Shown: piece after piece, positions 8,305 through 17,548 of the stretch
Position numbering within the stretch: position 1 is the stretch's first letter
How the letters are laid out: each line of letters begins with the position of its first letter
Assembly: GCF_905220975.1 (NCBI RefSeq)
Contig: NZ_CAJNBK010000003.1
Span: 1 to 64,000 of the forward strand
Direction of reading: 5' to 3'
DNA from: Paraburkholderia haematera
GTDB lineage: Bacteria > Pseudomonadota > Gammaproteobacteria > Burkholderiales > Burkholderiaceae
Length of the DNA: 64,000 bases
Position numbers and translations under genes: made by a program
The notes under the pieces: model-generated
Databases searched by the model: none
Seen by the model: only the letters and a program-made list of their open reading frames with translations
What the model was told of the DNA's origin: nothing

Positions 8305-10293
8305 ATGTTCGGAAAACTTACGCTCGATGCGATTCCGTATCACGAGCCAATCATCGTGGGCGCGGGCATCTTCATGGCGCTCGTCGGGCTAGCCGTATTC
8401 GGCACAGTCACGTATCTCGGCAAATGGCGCTACCTGTGGACAGAGTGGCTGACCTCCGTCGACCATAAGAAGCTCGGCATCATGTACATCATCGTCGCGA
8501 TGATCATGCTGCTGCGCGGCTTCTCGGACGCGATCATGATGCGTCTGCAACAGGCGCTCGGCTACCTGAGCCCGGGCTATCTGCCGCCGCATCACTACGA
8601 CCAGGTGTTCACGGCGCACGGCGTCATCATGATTTTCTTCATGGCGATGGCGTTCATGATCGGCCTGATGAATCTGATCGTGCCGCTGCAAATCGGCGCG
8701 CGCGACGTGGCGTTCCCGTTCATCAACTCGTTGAGCTTCTGGATGACCGCGGTCAGCGCGATTCTGATCAACGTGTCGCTGGTGATCGGTGAGTTCGCAC
8801 AGACGGGCTGGCTGGCTTATCCGCCGTTGTCGGAATTGCAGTTCAGTCCGGGTGTGGGGGTCGACTATTACCTGTGGAGTTTGCAGCTGTCCGGTATCGG
8901 TACCTTGCTCACCGGCGTGAACTTCTTCGCTACTATCGTGAAGATGCGCGCCCCGGGCATGACGTTCATGAAGATGCCGGTGTTCACGTGGACCGCGCTC
9001 TGCACCAACGTGCTGATCATGGCGTCGTTCCCGATCCTGACCGTGACGCTCGCGTTGCTGGGTCTGGACCGCTACCTCGGCATGCACTTCTTCACGAACG
9101 ACGGCGGCGGCAACGCCATGCTGTACCTGAACCTGATCTGGGCATGGGGTCACCCGGAGGTGTACATCCTGATCCTGCCGGCGTTCGGTATCTTCTCGGA
9201 AGTTGTGGCCACCTTCGCCAAGAAGCCGCTGTTCGGCTACAAGACAATGGTATGGGCAACCTGCGCGATCATGGTGCTGTCGTTCCTCGTGTGGCTGCAT
9301 CACTTCTTCACGATGGGTTCGGGCGCCGACGTCAATGCCTTCTTTGGTATCGCGACGATGGTGATTGCAATTCCGACTGGCGTGAAAGTGTTCAACTGGC
9401 TGTTCACGATTTACAAGGGCCGTCTGGAATTCACCACGCCCGTGCTGTGGACGATCGGCTTCATGATCACGTTCACGATCGGCGGGATGACCGGTGTGAT
9501 GATGGCGATCCCGGGCGCCGACTTCGTGCTGCACAACAGCCTGTTTCTGATCGCTCACTTCCACAACGTGATTATCGGTGGCGTGCTGTTCGGTTATCTG
9601 GCCGGCTTCAACTACTGGTTCCCGAAAGCATTCGGTTTCAAGCTGAACGAAAAACTCGGCAAGGCTGCGTTCTGGTTCTGGCTGGTCGGTTTCTATGTCG
9701 CGTTCATGCCGTTGTACGTACTCGGCTTCATGGGCATGACGCGCCGTCTGAACCATTACGACAATCCGGCATGGCATCCGTGGTTGATCCTCGCCGCGTT
9801 CGGCGCAGGGTTGATCGCGATCGGCATTGCTTGCCAGTTGGTGCAGTTGTACGTGAGTATCCGCGACCGCAATCTGCCGGAGAATCGCGACGTCTCGGGT
9901 GATCCGTGGAATGGCCATACGCTGGAATGGGCAATGAGCTCGCCGCCGCCGGTGTACAACTTCGCAATCATCCCGACAGTGCGCAAGCTGGATGCGTTTA
10001 CCGATATGAAGTCACGTAAAGCGCCGCAAGCGGAGCCGGTGTATCGCGACATTCATATGCCGTCGAACACGTCGGCGGGGCTGCTGGTGGGTCTGTTCTC
10101 GCTGGCGCTCGGCTTTGCCGGTGTATGGCACATCTGGTGGCTGGCGATCGTGGGCCTGGTTGGCGCAATCGGCACGGTCATCGTCTACAGCTTCATGGAC
10201 AACGACGGCTATTACATCCCGGCCGACACGGTCGCGTTGATTGAAGAAAAACGCGCCGGTGCGGGTGCCCGGGTCGCGTTGGAGGTGGACTGA
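8305..10293 (+). CDS. cyoB: Cytochrome o ubiquinol oxidase subunit I
   Basis: A 662-aa catalytic heme-copper subunit. The sequence shows the haem ligand helix with HGVIMIFF, the Cu-B helix [17 protein letters not shown] with the His-Tyr crosslink residues, the HHFFTMGS Cu-B histidine pair and the HFHNVIIGG haem ligand helix. Length and topology (about 15 helices) match CyoB. It reduces oxygen to water with electrons from ubiquinol and pumps protons across the inner membrane. Its stop overlaps the cyoC start by one base (TGATG). Confidence 0.97.
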   Translation: MFGKLTLDAIPYHEPIIVGAGIFMALVGLAVFGTVTYLGKWRYLWTEWLTSVDHKKLGIMYIIVAMIMLLRGFSDAIMMRLQQALGYLSPGYLPPHHYDQVFTAHGVIMIFFMAMAFMIGLMNLIVPLQIGARDVAFPFINSLSFWMTAVSAILINVSLVIGEFAQTGWLAYPPLSELQFSPGVGVDYYLWSLQLSGIGTLLTGVNFFATIVKMRAPGMTFMKMPVFTWTALCTNVLIMASFPILTVTLALLGLDRYLGMHFFTNDGGGNAMLYLNLIWAWGHPEVYILILPAFGIFSEVVATFAKKPLFGYKTMVWATCAIMVLSFLVWLHHFFTMGSGADVNAFFGIATMVIAIPTGVKVFNWLFTIYKGRLEFTTPVLWTIGFMITFTIGGMTGVMMAIPGADFVLHNSLFLIAHFHNVIIGGVLFGYLAGFNYWFPKAFGFKLNEKLGKAAFWFWLVGFYVAFMPLYVLGFMGMTRRLNHYDNPAWHPWLILAAFGAGLIAIGIACQLVQLYVSIRDRNLPENRDVSGDPWNGHTLEWAMSSPPPVYNFAIIPTVRKLDAFTDMKSRKAPQAEPVYRDIHMPSNTSAGLLVGLFSLALGFAGVWHIWWLAIVGLVGAIGTVIVYSFMDNDGYYIPADTVALIEEKRAGAGARVALEVD

Positions 10294-10898
10294 TGTTACA
10301 GAAGACTATTGCGGTTCAACCGCATCTCGCGCCGGATCATGTGCCGTCGCAATCGGTATTCGGTTTCTGGCTATACCTGATGACCGACTGCATTATCTTT
10401 GCCGCTTTGTTCGCCGTGTTCGCGGTGATGGGCCACCAGTTCGCGGGTGGTCCGACCGGCAAGGATCTGTTCGAGATCCCGGGCGTCGCGCTCGAAACGT
10501 CGATGCTGCTGCTGAGCAGTATCACGTACGGTTTTGCGATGCTGGGTGCGCATAAGAACAGGAAGGGCGTGCTGCTCTTCTGGCTCGGTGTGACCTTCCT
10601 GCTGGGTCTCGCGTTTCTCGTTCTGGAAATGCGCGAGTTCTCGCACCTGATCGCACAGGGCGCAGGCCCGAGCCGCAGCGCGTTCCTGTCGTCGTTCTTT
10701 ACGCTGGTCGGCACACACGGTTTGCACGTGACGTGCGGCCTGATCTGGATGGCGGTGCTCGCCGTGCAGGTGATGCGTCATCGCGACCTGACCGAACGCG
10801 ACATGATCCGTCTGACGTGCCTGAGCCTTTTCTGGCATTTTCTGGACGTCGTGTGGATCGGCGTTTTCACCTTTGTTTATCTTGCGAGCGTGATCTAA
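10293..10898 (+). CDS. cyoC: Cytochrome o ubiquinol oxidase subunit III
   Basis: A 201-aa membrane protein of the COX3 family with five helices. It contains [21 protein letters not shown] near the N-terminus and the family segment [16 protein letters not shown]. It is coupled to cyoB by a one-base overlap and followed directly by cyoD (stop at 10896-10898, next ATG at 10899). Confidence 0.96.
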   Translation: MLQKTIAVQPHLAPDHVPSQSVFGFWLYLMTDCIIFAALFAVFAVMGHQFAGGPTGKDLFEIPGVALETSMLLLSSITYGFAMLGAHKNRKGVLLFWLGVTFLLGLAFLVLEMREFSHLIAQGAGPSRSAFLSSFFTLVGTHGLHVTCGLIWMAVLAVQVMRHRDLTERDMIRLTCLSLFWHFLDVVWIGVFTFVYLASVI

Positions 10899-11240
10899 AT
10901 GGACCATAGCCACCACTCACACCTGGCACACTCGGGTGAAAGTCACGGCAGCATCGGCAGCTATACGATTGGTTTCATTCTCTCCGTCGTGTTGACTGCC
11001 GCAGCGTTCGGCCTCGTGCTGACCGGCGTGTTGACGGGTGAGAACGCCTTGCTCGCGATTGCGGGGCTCGCGTTCGTGCAGATCGTCGTGCATCTGATTT
11101 TCTTCCTGCACATGAATGCTTCGTCGGCACAGCGCTGGAACGTCATGGCGTTCGGCTTTACCGTGCTCACGGCCGTGATTCTGATCGTCGGGTCATTGTG
11201 GATCATGCATAACGTCAGCATGCATATGATGTCCCGCTAG
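10899..11240 (+). CDS. cyoD: Cytochrome o ubiquinol oxidase subunit IV
   Basis: A 113-aa protein of the CyoD family with three membrane helices. A His-rich N-terminus is followed by GSYTIGFILSVVLTAAAF and the conserved HLIFFLHMN. It is the last gene of the operon; a strong terminator follows. Subunit IV assists assembly of subunits I and III. No cyoE (haem O synthase) follows here, so it must be elsewhere. Confidence 0.95.
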   Translation: MDHSHHSHLAHSGESHGSIGSYTIGFILSVVLTAAAFGLVLTGVLTGENALLAIAGLAFVQIVVHLIFFLHMNASSAQRWNVMAFGFTVLTAVILIVGSLWIMHNVSMHMMSR

Positions 11241-11264
11241 AGGGACAACGTCGCAGGTTGATAG

Positions 11265-11301
11265 AAGGCCCCGCAAGATGAAAGTCTTGCGGGGCCTTTT
11301 A
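11265..11301. terminator. Bidirectional terminator between cyoD and kpsC
   Basis: A perfect 14-bp stem AAGGCCCCGCAAGA (11265-11278) / TCTTGCGGGGCCTT (11285-11298) with a 6-nt loop and flanking T or A on either side. It sits exactly between convergent genes: the kpsC stop codon (11299-11301 on the minus strand) abuts the stem. Confidence 0.92.
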
Positions 11302-13353
11302 CGTTCTCTGGCGAGGCGTGAGGCTTTGCTGGAAACGCCATGATGCATGGCAGATTCCATTGCGGGTCCAGCGGATTGCTTTGAGCAATGGCCGCATCCG
11401 GTTACCGCGGACCTGTTCGAGCGGTCGTGCAGCTTGTGGTGCGAGCTGCTCGACTACCGCTTCAGGCGTTGTGAAAAGACGCGTGCGCCAGTCCCAGTAG
11501 AGCGGATAGCGCAGCAGCACGCCCGCGCACAACATGTCCAGCGTCAGCGTGCGATGGCGCCATGGTATCGGCGCGAGCGCGTCGTGCGTCAGTCCCCAGC
11601 CTGCATAGAAAGGCAGCCCGTAGGTGAAGACCGCTTTGCCGCGCAACAATGCGTCAAAGCCTGCGAGCGACGACAAGGTGTGCACCTCGTCCGCCACGTC
11701 GACGAGCGACAGCAAGTCCGCTTCCGTGTCGACAATATCAGCGAGTTGCTGTGCATCAATCAACCCATTTCGATTGCCCGACAGAACATCCGGATGCGGC
11801 TTGTAGACCACGAACGCATCGGGACGCAACCTGCGTACTTCGCGCAGCAATGCGTCGGCTGTGCCAATGGCGCGTGTGCCGAGACGGATCGACGCATCGT
11901 CCGCGACCTGGCCTGGGACCAGTACGATTTGCTTGCCTTCCGGTGCGGTCCACGCAGGGCGACGCCGGCCAAGGTTGTATTTGGTGACCCCGAGCCTCAC
12001 AACCTGATCGCGCAGCGCCGCGGCGCGTGCCAGTTCGGTTGCGCTGAATTCGGTCTCGTTGAGCAGCACGCTGAGATCGCTCGGCTGGCTCGCGTCGAAA
12101 TAGAGGCCGCGGCGGTCGATCACCTGGCTGCGCGGCGCGATCATGTCGGAACCGAGGCCTGTCGAATGAAAGAAGCCGTCTTCGATTCTGACGCGGCAAA
12201 CCTCGGGCGCAAGACCTTCCGCACTGCGCGCGCCCCACAGTACTGCGCATTCGTGCGTCTGAACGGATTGTGGCTCGCGCGTCCAACGCAACGCGGCGCC
12301 GCCAGCGGTGATGTACGGCGTCGCAAACGGGCGCTTCCACCATTGAAAGCGTATCCCCGCTACGTCCTGCAAATCTGCGAAACGATGCTGAACTGCCCGC
12401 TGCAACTCGATGCTGTCGAGCAGATCGTCGAGCGTACCAAGCGCGTGCGTGGCCGGATTCAGATAGCGTGTGAAGCGCAGGAAGACCACGTCGAATAGCG
12501 CGGCGAGCGTGGGCCGTGCGCTGCGGTTCGACAGGTGCAGATCGTCATCGGTCAATCCCCAGCCCGCGTAATAGGGCGCACCGAATACGTGCACCGGCAC
12601 GCCGGCCAGCAGCGCATGCATGCCCTCCGAGGCGCCTAACGTATAGACGTGATCGATATGAGGTAATGCGGCGCACAGCGATTCGTGATCGGCGAGGTGC
12701 CGGGCGCCAGGCGGCATATCGCTAACCGACGACGAAAGCCAGCGCCCCGCGCCTTTGTCATCCGATCGCGCGATCCAGAATTCGGCTTGCGGATGGGCGG
12801 AGCACGCGGCTTGCACCATCCGCATGAAGGCTCGACCTGAGTTGCGAGCCGCGATCGCGCCGAGTCCATGAGAACGGGCGCGCTCGTCAATCAGCATGAC
12901 CCGGGTCATGCGTTTGGTTTCGAATAGCGCGGCGGGACAGTCCGATTGCGATCGACGCTTTGTCGAGGCGTGGCTGCGCGCGAACCTTTGCATCAGGCGC
13001 TCGACTTCGGGCGACGCGTCGGCACTATGCTCGTGTTCGAGCGCGGCGGCGAGTGCCGAATTGATCGCGACAGCGAAAGCATCGGCGCCGGCATCGGTTA
13101 CCGGTGCACTGAACCACGACAACAGGGGGGCACCGGATACGCCGCGCGACCAGACCGGCCCTGGCCACGCGACGCTGAAGCGCTTGCCGCCAACGCAGGC
13201 GAGGCGCAATGCGAGGCGCCCGAACCATCGATCGATCCATAGATGTTCCGAGCGCCCGGTTAGCCAATTTTGTGAGCGGAATCCGCGCGTTATGCTGCGC
13301 AGATTGATGGCCGGGTTTGTCGGAGCCAGCTGATCAATGACGCGTTGCTTCAT
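11299..13353 (-). CDS. kpsC: Capsule polysaccharide Kdo-transferase, KpsC/WcbA-like
   Basis: A 684-aa protein matching the two-module KpsC family (GT99 plus GT107 beta-Kdo transferases), which builds the poly-Kdo linker on the lipid that anchors group 2-type capsules. Each half has the signature (P)YYAGWGLT or FYAGWGLT (residues 262-268 and 583-589). The C-terminal half also has RIEDGFFHSTGLGS (about 389-402), RGLYFD, VLVPGQVADDASIRLG and YKPHPDV, so it looks intact. In the N-terminal half I cannot find the matching EDG(F/W)xRS segment: the first ~100 residues are divergent. It starts at the base next to the stop of the upstream glycosyltransferase gene, so the two are cotranscribed. No kdsB/kdsD paralogues (kpsU/kpsF) are in the window. 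Confidence 0.88.
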   Translation of the reverse strand: MKQRVIDQLAPTNPAINLRSITRGFRSQNWLTGRSEHLWIDRWFGRLALRLACVGGKRFSVAWPGPVWSRGVSGAPLLSWFSAPVTDAGADAFAVAINSALAAALEHEHSADASPEVERLMQRFARSHASTKRRSQSDCPAALFETKRMTRVMLIDERARSHGLGAIAARNSGRAFMRMVQAACSAHPQAEFWIARSDDKGAGRWLSSSVSDMPPGARHLADHESLCAALPHIDHVYTLGASEGMHALLAGVPVHVFGAPYYAGWGLTDDDLHLSNRSARPTLAALFDVVFLRFTRYLNPATHALGTLDDLLDSIELQRAVQHRFADLQDVAGIRFQWWKRPFATPYITAGGAALRWTREPQSVQTHECAVLWGARSAEGLAPEVCRVRIEDGFFHSTGLGSDMIAPRSQVIDRRGLYFDASQPSDLSVLLNETEFSATELARAAALRDQVVRLGVTKYNLGRRRPAWTAPEGKQIVLVPGQVADDASIRLGTRAIGTADALLREVRRLRPDAFVVYKPHPDVLSGNRNGLIDAQQLADIVDTEADLLSLVDVADEVHTLSSLAGFDALLRGKAVFTYGLPFYAGWGLTHDALAPIPWRHRTLTLDMLCAGVLLRYPLYWDWRTRLFTTPEAVVEQLAPQAARPLEQVRGNRMRPLLKAIRWTRNGICHASWRFQQSLTPRQRT

Positions 13354-14502
13354 CTAGCGCAGCGTCTCGAGAAAGCTGTCGACATGCTCGAAATGCTCCG
13401 CCCATGTCGGTTCGCGAAAGCGTTCGATGCGGATCGATTGCGCGTCGCGCGCTGGGCTGTGGGCTTGGGCATAGGCCTGGATGCGGGCGAGCCAGCCGGG
13501 ACCGTCGAGCGGGTCGAGATAGTCTGGAATGTCGTCGGCGATTTCGTGAAAGACGTCGAGGTCGCTGGCGAGCACCGGCACCTTGAGCGCGAACGCTTCG
13601 GCGAGCGGCATGCCATAGCCCTCGACGAATGACGGGAACAGTAGCGCCTGAGCGTGTTGCAAATAGGCGTGAAGCTGCTCATCAGAGCAGTGTGCTTCTT
13701 CTATTACGACGCCTTTGAGGCTTTCGCAGCGTTCCAGCATATCCAGGACGTTTTCGCATTCCCAGCCGCGTCGGCCGATCACGACCAGCTTTGGTGCGCC
13801 TGCACCGAGTTGTTCGACCAGACGTCGCCACACGTGCAGGATGAACCAGTGGTTCTTGCGCGGCTCGATGGTGCCGAGCATCACGAAGTAGGGTGAGGGC
13901 AGCGGGCGCTGTGCGAGTGGACGCTGAGTGACGCCTGAGGCCAGACGTGCGACTACGCTTGGCGGGAGCTTGAGACCGGCGCGCTGGGCTTCTGCCGCGA
14001 GCGAATCGAGTGTGGCTTGCGAGTTGGTGATCAGGCCGCTCGCGTGCCTGAGAGCGGTGTGCATGCGATGCCGGTGAGTTGCGTCGACTCCCGGGCGGCA
14101 GTATTCGGCATGGGTCAATGGAATTAAATCGTGGACCATGAATACGGGGCGAATATCGCGCTTTGTCATTGCCCTGTAATAACGGCCGAACTCCATCCCG
14201 TTGTGACTGGTATGCAACAGCACGCCATTAAGTCTTGTTTCTCGCAAGCGATTAAGGCACGCGCGTGTGACTAAAGCGCGGATTGCGTTTTTATTGCGGA
14301 TCGATGCGAGAAGCATCGCAAACGTTTGCTGTGAATCTCTCTCGGTTAAAACCGTGGAGAAACCGCGCTCGCTAAGGATTGCGCGCGCTCGAACGCCGTA
14401 CTTTTGAATGTATTGGAGGCCGACGCGATCTACGCCGGTAGGCAAAAGCCCGTCGTAAAGGCGCGTGAGGAGGCGCGTGACGTCCAGATGGATGGTTGAC
14501 AC
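13354..14502 (-). CDS. Glycosyltransferase, GT4 family
   Basis: A 382-aa GT-B fold retaining glycosyltransferase. It has GTIEPRKNH (nucleotide-sugar binding domain start), LVVIGRRGWE, and the E-x7-E signature in FPSFVEGYGMPLAEAFALKVPVLASD. N-terminal motif TGVDRVGLQY resembles mannosyl/rhamnosyltransferases of the WbaZ/MtfB type. It is the first gene of a two-gene minus-strand operon with kpsC and faces the divergent APS kinase gene across 458 nt. Donor and linkage cannot be assigned from sequence; mannose or a deoxy-mannose derivative is plausible given manC and gmd in the locus. Confidence 0.88.
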   Translation of the reverse strand: MSTIHLDVTRLLTRLYDGLLPTGVDRVGLQYIQKYGVRARAILSERGFSTVLTERDSQQTFAMLLASIRNKNAIRALVTRACLNRLRETRLNGVLLHTSHNGMEFGRYYRAMTKRDIRPVFMVHDLIPLTHAEYCRPGVDATHRHRMHTALRHASGLITNSQATLDSLAAEAQRAGLKLPPSVVARLASGVTQRPLAQRPLPSPYFVMLGTIEPRKNHWFILHVWRRLVEQLGAGAPKLVVIGRRGWECENVLDMLERCESLKGVVIEEAHCSDEQLHAYLQHAQALLFPSFVEGYGMPLAEAFALKVPVLASDLDVFHEIADDIPDYLDPLDGPGWLARIQAYAQAHSPARDAQSIRIERFREPTWAEHFEHVDSFLETLR

Positions 14503-14960
14503 TGAGGTGTTTTTTCTCTGCTGTCGTACGGACTTTGTTTAGTCCATCGAGTGTGGCTTTTTTTTTACAACGAGACATTTTACCCGAGTGCGTGAGAGAA
14601 TTCGTGTTGACCTTTTGTAACATCTTGGTAAGGCGTTAGTTGGCCGGGTGGGCGCGAAGTTGTTTCCCAATTCCGAAAAGTACTAGGGTGTTTGCCGCCG
14701 TGTGCAGTGGCGCTTGCAGATAGCTTCTCCCGGGATGCAAAGGCGCGTTCGCATGGGGTAAGCCTTGGGCAGGCATGTGCTAACTAGATAGTTGGTAGCC
14801 GATTTGCAGTCAATTCAGTGTGACTTTTACAGAAGCGTAGGTACTAGGCCTGAGGCCGCCGATGTGCCGTCGGCTTGAATTCTGTGTGTCGATTGGTCGA
14901 GTGCCATTCAGGCGGTATGCGCAATAGATAGCAGTTAAAACATATATATATCTGAGAGTG
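14503..14960. promoter_or_regulatory. Divergent promoter region of the capsule locus
   Basis: 458 nt between the divergent glycosyltransferase/kpsC operon and cysC, clearly AT-richer than the coding flanks, with no gene. A nine-T run at 14558-14566 opens an element (14551-14610) that recurs upstream of the OPX gene (see repeat entries). TTGACC at 14607-14612 with TAAGGC 16 nt further is a possible rightward promoter. A near-match to the ops core (GGCGGTATGC, 14911-14920) lies 40 nt before cysC but lacks the expected G. Confidence 0.55.
14551..14610 (+). repeat. Copy A of a duplicated 60-nt upstream element
   Basis: Begins GTGTGG, then a T run, ATTT, CCC, TGAGA and AATTCG in fixed spacing. 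By eye it aligns without gaps to 15960-16019 with 44 of 60 identical positions. It lies 49-108 nt upstream of the minus-strand glycosyltransferase/kpsC operon. Confidence 0.6.
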
Positions 14961-15599
14961 ATGGAAACAAGTTACAACGACCTCGTTGTTCCTGCAGCAA
15001 CCGAGATTGCAGGGGACAGCCGGGCATCAATAAAGCAGCAGCGGCAGCTAGTCGTCTGGTTTACCGGTATGTCTGGCGCCGGCAAGTCGACGTTGGCAGG
15101 CATGCTTGAGAACGAGTTGCAAGCCCGTGGTGTTCGTACGTTTCTCCTCGACGGCGACCAGTTGCGGCTCGGTTTGAACAACGATCTGGACTTTTCCGAT
15201 GCCAGCCGTCACGAAAGCATCAGGCGAGCCGCCGAAGTGGCTCGATTGATGGTCGATGCGGGCATCACTGTTATTGCTTCGTTCATTTCTCCGTTTCGTG
15301 CGGATAGAGACGCGGCAAGGGCGTTGTTCGGGCGTGGGCAATTCTTTGAGGTGCATGTGGATGCGCCGTTTGGCGTTGTTGAGGCGCGGGACGTCAAGGG
15401 GCTTTATAAAAAGGCGCGAGAGGGGTTGCTGCCGAAGTTCACCGGAATTGATTCACCCTACGAGCCTCCGATTGATCCGGAATTACGGTTGAATACGGCT
15501 GAGCTTACGCCGCAAGAGGCACTGCAGCGGATTCTTCTTGCGATGGATGCGCTCGGAGTTGATGCCGGCGAGGCGCTCGCGCAACGACTCTACGCGTAA
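14961..15599 (+). CDS. cysC: Adenylyl-sulfate (APS) kinase
   Basis: A 212-aa kinase that phosphorylates APS to PAPS, the universal sulfuryl donor. P-loop GMSGAGKST at residues 36-44; LDGDQLRLGLNNDLDFSDASR matches the APS-binding region of CysC (usually DGDNxRxGLxxDLGFS); KFTGIDSPYEPP near the C-terminus is the family's closing motif. A GTG lies one codon upstream (14958); I use the ATG at 14961, with GAG close upstream. No sulfate adenylyltransferase genes (cysD/cysN) accompany it, so its role here is more likely supply of PAPS to the sulfotransferase at 21685 than general sulfur assimilation. Confidence 0.93.
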   Translation: METSYNDLVVPAATEIAGDSRASIKQQRQLVVWFTGMSGAGKSTLAGMLENELQARGVRTFLLDGDQLRLGLNNDLDFSDASRHESIRRAAEVARLMVDAGITVIASFISPFRADRDAARALFGRGQFFEVHVDAPFGVVEARDVKGLYKKAREGLLPKFTGIDSPYEPPIDPELRLNTAELTPQEALQRILLAMDALGVDAGEALAQRLYA

Positions 15600-16049
15600 A
15601 TACGCACTCGCAAGATTTGCCTCGCGCGTTAGTGCCGATGGGCCCTCAGTGGAAATGCGAAGTGTGCCAATACCAGATCTTTTTGTAAGGAATGGTATTG
15701 GCTAATTGAGTGACCGGCAATGAATCGCTATGCATAGAAGCTAAAGAGGCGATGTTCATCGCGCTCCGGGGAAGTGCAAACGTTTGCCATTTGGAAGGAT
15801 TTTTTTTAGATCAGCTTCTCTGTGATGATCGTATGTCAAGTGGCTTCGCCTCGTTAAAAGATCGAGCCTTCCTGGCCCCCGTCCGATGTGCAGTCACGTA
15901 GTTTGCCTCTGAAGCGAGGCGCAGATCAGTGCGCTTTCGATGAATTTCGGGTCCGTGATGTGTGGATTTTTTTTCACACTGCGCCATTTCGCCCAACAGC
16001 ATGAGACAATTCGCGCCGAACTTAAATTACTTACTAACTCTTGCAATTA
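15600..16049. promoter_or_regulatory. Intergenic region upstream of the OPX gene
   Basis: 450 nt with no credible gene. It contains a perfect 10-bp inverted repeat GCCAATACCA / TGGTATTGGC (15666-15675 and 15693-15702, 17-nt loop), a small hairpin GTGTG...CACAC around an eight-T run, and copy B of the duplicated element (15960-16019) ending about 30 nt before the OPX start. The length and AT content suggest the OPX gene has its own promoter here. Confidence 0.55.
15960..16019 (+). repeat. Copy B of a duplicated 60-nt upstream element
   Basis: Same layout as 14551-14610 (GTGTGG, eight-T run, ATTT, CCC, TGAGA, AATTCG), 44 of 60 positions identical by eye. It ends 30 nt before the ATG of the OPX lipoprotein gene. 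Confidence 0.6.
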
Positions 16050-17216
16050 ATGTCGCGTCTGTCTCCTGGTGTTATTTTTACCGCGGTTGCCTTTGGCGCG
16101 CTTTCGCTTAGCGGTTGCTCGAGTATCCCCACATCTGGGCCTAGCAGCTCGCAGATAAGCAAGGCCGCAGCCCCAGCCAATCCCGCCGGCATTCAGATCG
16201 TCGACGTGACGGACGATGTCGCGCGCAAGCTGTTCGCCGAGCGTAGCGTTGGCGATTTTTCCGCTACGTTGGGCAATAGCACTTCGTTCCAGCAGCAACT
16301 TGGCGTGGGCGACACGATCGAAGTATCGATTTGGGAGGCGCCGCCCGCAACGCTGTTTGGTGCCGCGCAATTGGACTCGAAGGGCGGCACCAGTAACGCG
16401 CGCGTAACCGTGCTGCCCGACCAGACGATCGACGGCAGCGGAAAAATCAACGTGCCTTTTGCGGGTGAATTGAAAGCGGTGGGGCGCACACCGACTGAGT
16501 TGCAGCGTGACATCACTGCCCGCCTCAAGAATATTGCCCACGATCCGCAAGTTCTGGTGAAGCTCTCGCGCAATGCGACTTCGTATGTCACGGTTGTGGG
16601 TGATGTCGCTAATAGCAACCGGATGCCGTTGAGCGCGCGCGGCGAACGCCTTCTTGATGCGTTGGCTGCGGCCGGCGGCGTAAAACAACCGGTCGACAAG
16701 ATCACGATTCAGGTGACGCGCGGTGACACCGTGGCATCGCTGCCGCTCGAAACGGTTATTCGGGACCCGCATCAGAATGTGCCGCTGCATGCGGGCGATG
16801 TGGTGACGGCCCTGTTTCAGCCGTTCAGTTTTACGTCGCTTGGTGCGACTGGCAAGAATCAAGAAATCAATTTTGAAGCGCAGGGGATCACGCTTGCGCA
16901 GGCTTTGGCTCGCTCCGGTGGGCTGGAAGATTCCCGTTCGGACGCGCAGGGCGTGTTTATTTTCCGTCTTGAAGATGCGAAGGCATTGCCGTGGCCGAAT
17001 ACGCCTGTGCGTACGACCGCCGACGGTAAGGTGCCGGTTGTTTATCGCGTGAATCTGCGTGACCCGAACTCGTTCTTCGTCGCGCAGAGCTTCATGATGG
17101 ATAACAAGGATCTGCTGTATGTGTCGAATGCGCCGATCGCCGAGGTGCAGAAGTTCTTGAATGTGGTGTTCTCGGTGGCGTATCCGGTGATTACGGGGGT
17201 TCAGACGTTTAGGTAG
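16050..17216 (+). CDS. Outer-membrane polysaccharide export lipoprotein (OPX; Wza/BexD/KpsD family)
   Basis: A 388-aa lipoprotein with lipobox LSGC (Cys23). The PES domain starts around LGVGDTIEVSIWEAP and continues through GKINVPFAGELKAVGRTPTEL; SLBB-like repeats follow with YVTVVGDV, GERLLDALAAAGG and LHAGDVV. The size fits BexD/CtrA-type OPX proteins of ABC-dependent capsules (about 390 aa) rather than the longer KpsD. It forms the outer-membrane/periplasmic exit channel together with the KpsE-like protein. I chose the ATG at 16050; an in-frame TTG lies at 16041. Confidence 0.93.
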   Translation: MSRLSPGVIFTAVAFGALSLSGCSSIPTSGPSSSQISKAAAPANPAGIQIVDVTDDVARKLFAERSVGDFSATLGNSTSFQQQLGVGDTIEVSIWEAPPATLFGAAQLDSKGGTSNARVTVLPDQTIDGSGKINVPFAGELKAVGRTPTELQRDITARLKNIAHDPQVLVKLSRNATSYVTVVGDVANSNRMPLSARGERLLDALAAAGGVKQPVDKITIQVTRGDTVASLPLETVIRDPHQNVPLHAGDVVTALFQPFSFTSLGATGKNQEINFEAQGITLAQALARSGGLEDSRSDAQGVFIFRLEDAKALPWPNTPVRTTADGKVPVVYRVNLRDPNSFFVAQSFMMDNKDLLYVSNAPIAEVQKFLNVVFSVAYPVITGVQTFR

Positions 17217-17548
17217 AAGGTCTATTTATTGATCCTCCGACTCGTCGCGAGACTGGTCGCCATCGGCGATGGCGATCGGCGAATGAGTTGGCGGAAAACC
17301 GCTTGGACAGCGTCGCAGCCGAGAGTGCGGTTCCACCTCGATCTGGTTGTATGAGGGCCGGAGCACTAGAAAGTCGGCGCGGGTTCTTAGCCGGGTGTAG
17401 CGATCAGGCAAATGATGACATTAATGGTGCGATGGTGCGACTCGTCCCGAGTGGACTGATCGTCGGACTCGCGTCCAATTAGTGTTGAATAAAATTTATG
17501 GTAACTGGCACGTTCAGCTGAATACCGTTGCCTTGCTACCTTTTGGCA
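17217..17548. other. Intergenic region between OPX and methyltransferase genes
   Basis: 332 nt without a recognisable gene. It contains a perfect 8-bp inverted repeat with a 3-nt loop, TCGCCATC-GGC-GATGGCGA (17257-17275), not followed by T residues. The last ~70 nt are AT-rich (AATAAAATTTATGG), which may mark a promoter for the glycan module. Confidence 0.5.

Noticed and set aside
14911..14920. Near-match to the ops/JUMPstart core (GGCGGTATGC) 40 nt upstream of cysC
   Set aside because: The ops core needs GGCGGTAG; the last G is T here and the rest of the 39-bp JUMPstart is not recognisable, so I do not call RfaH control.
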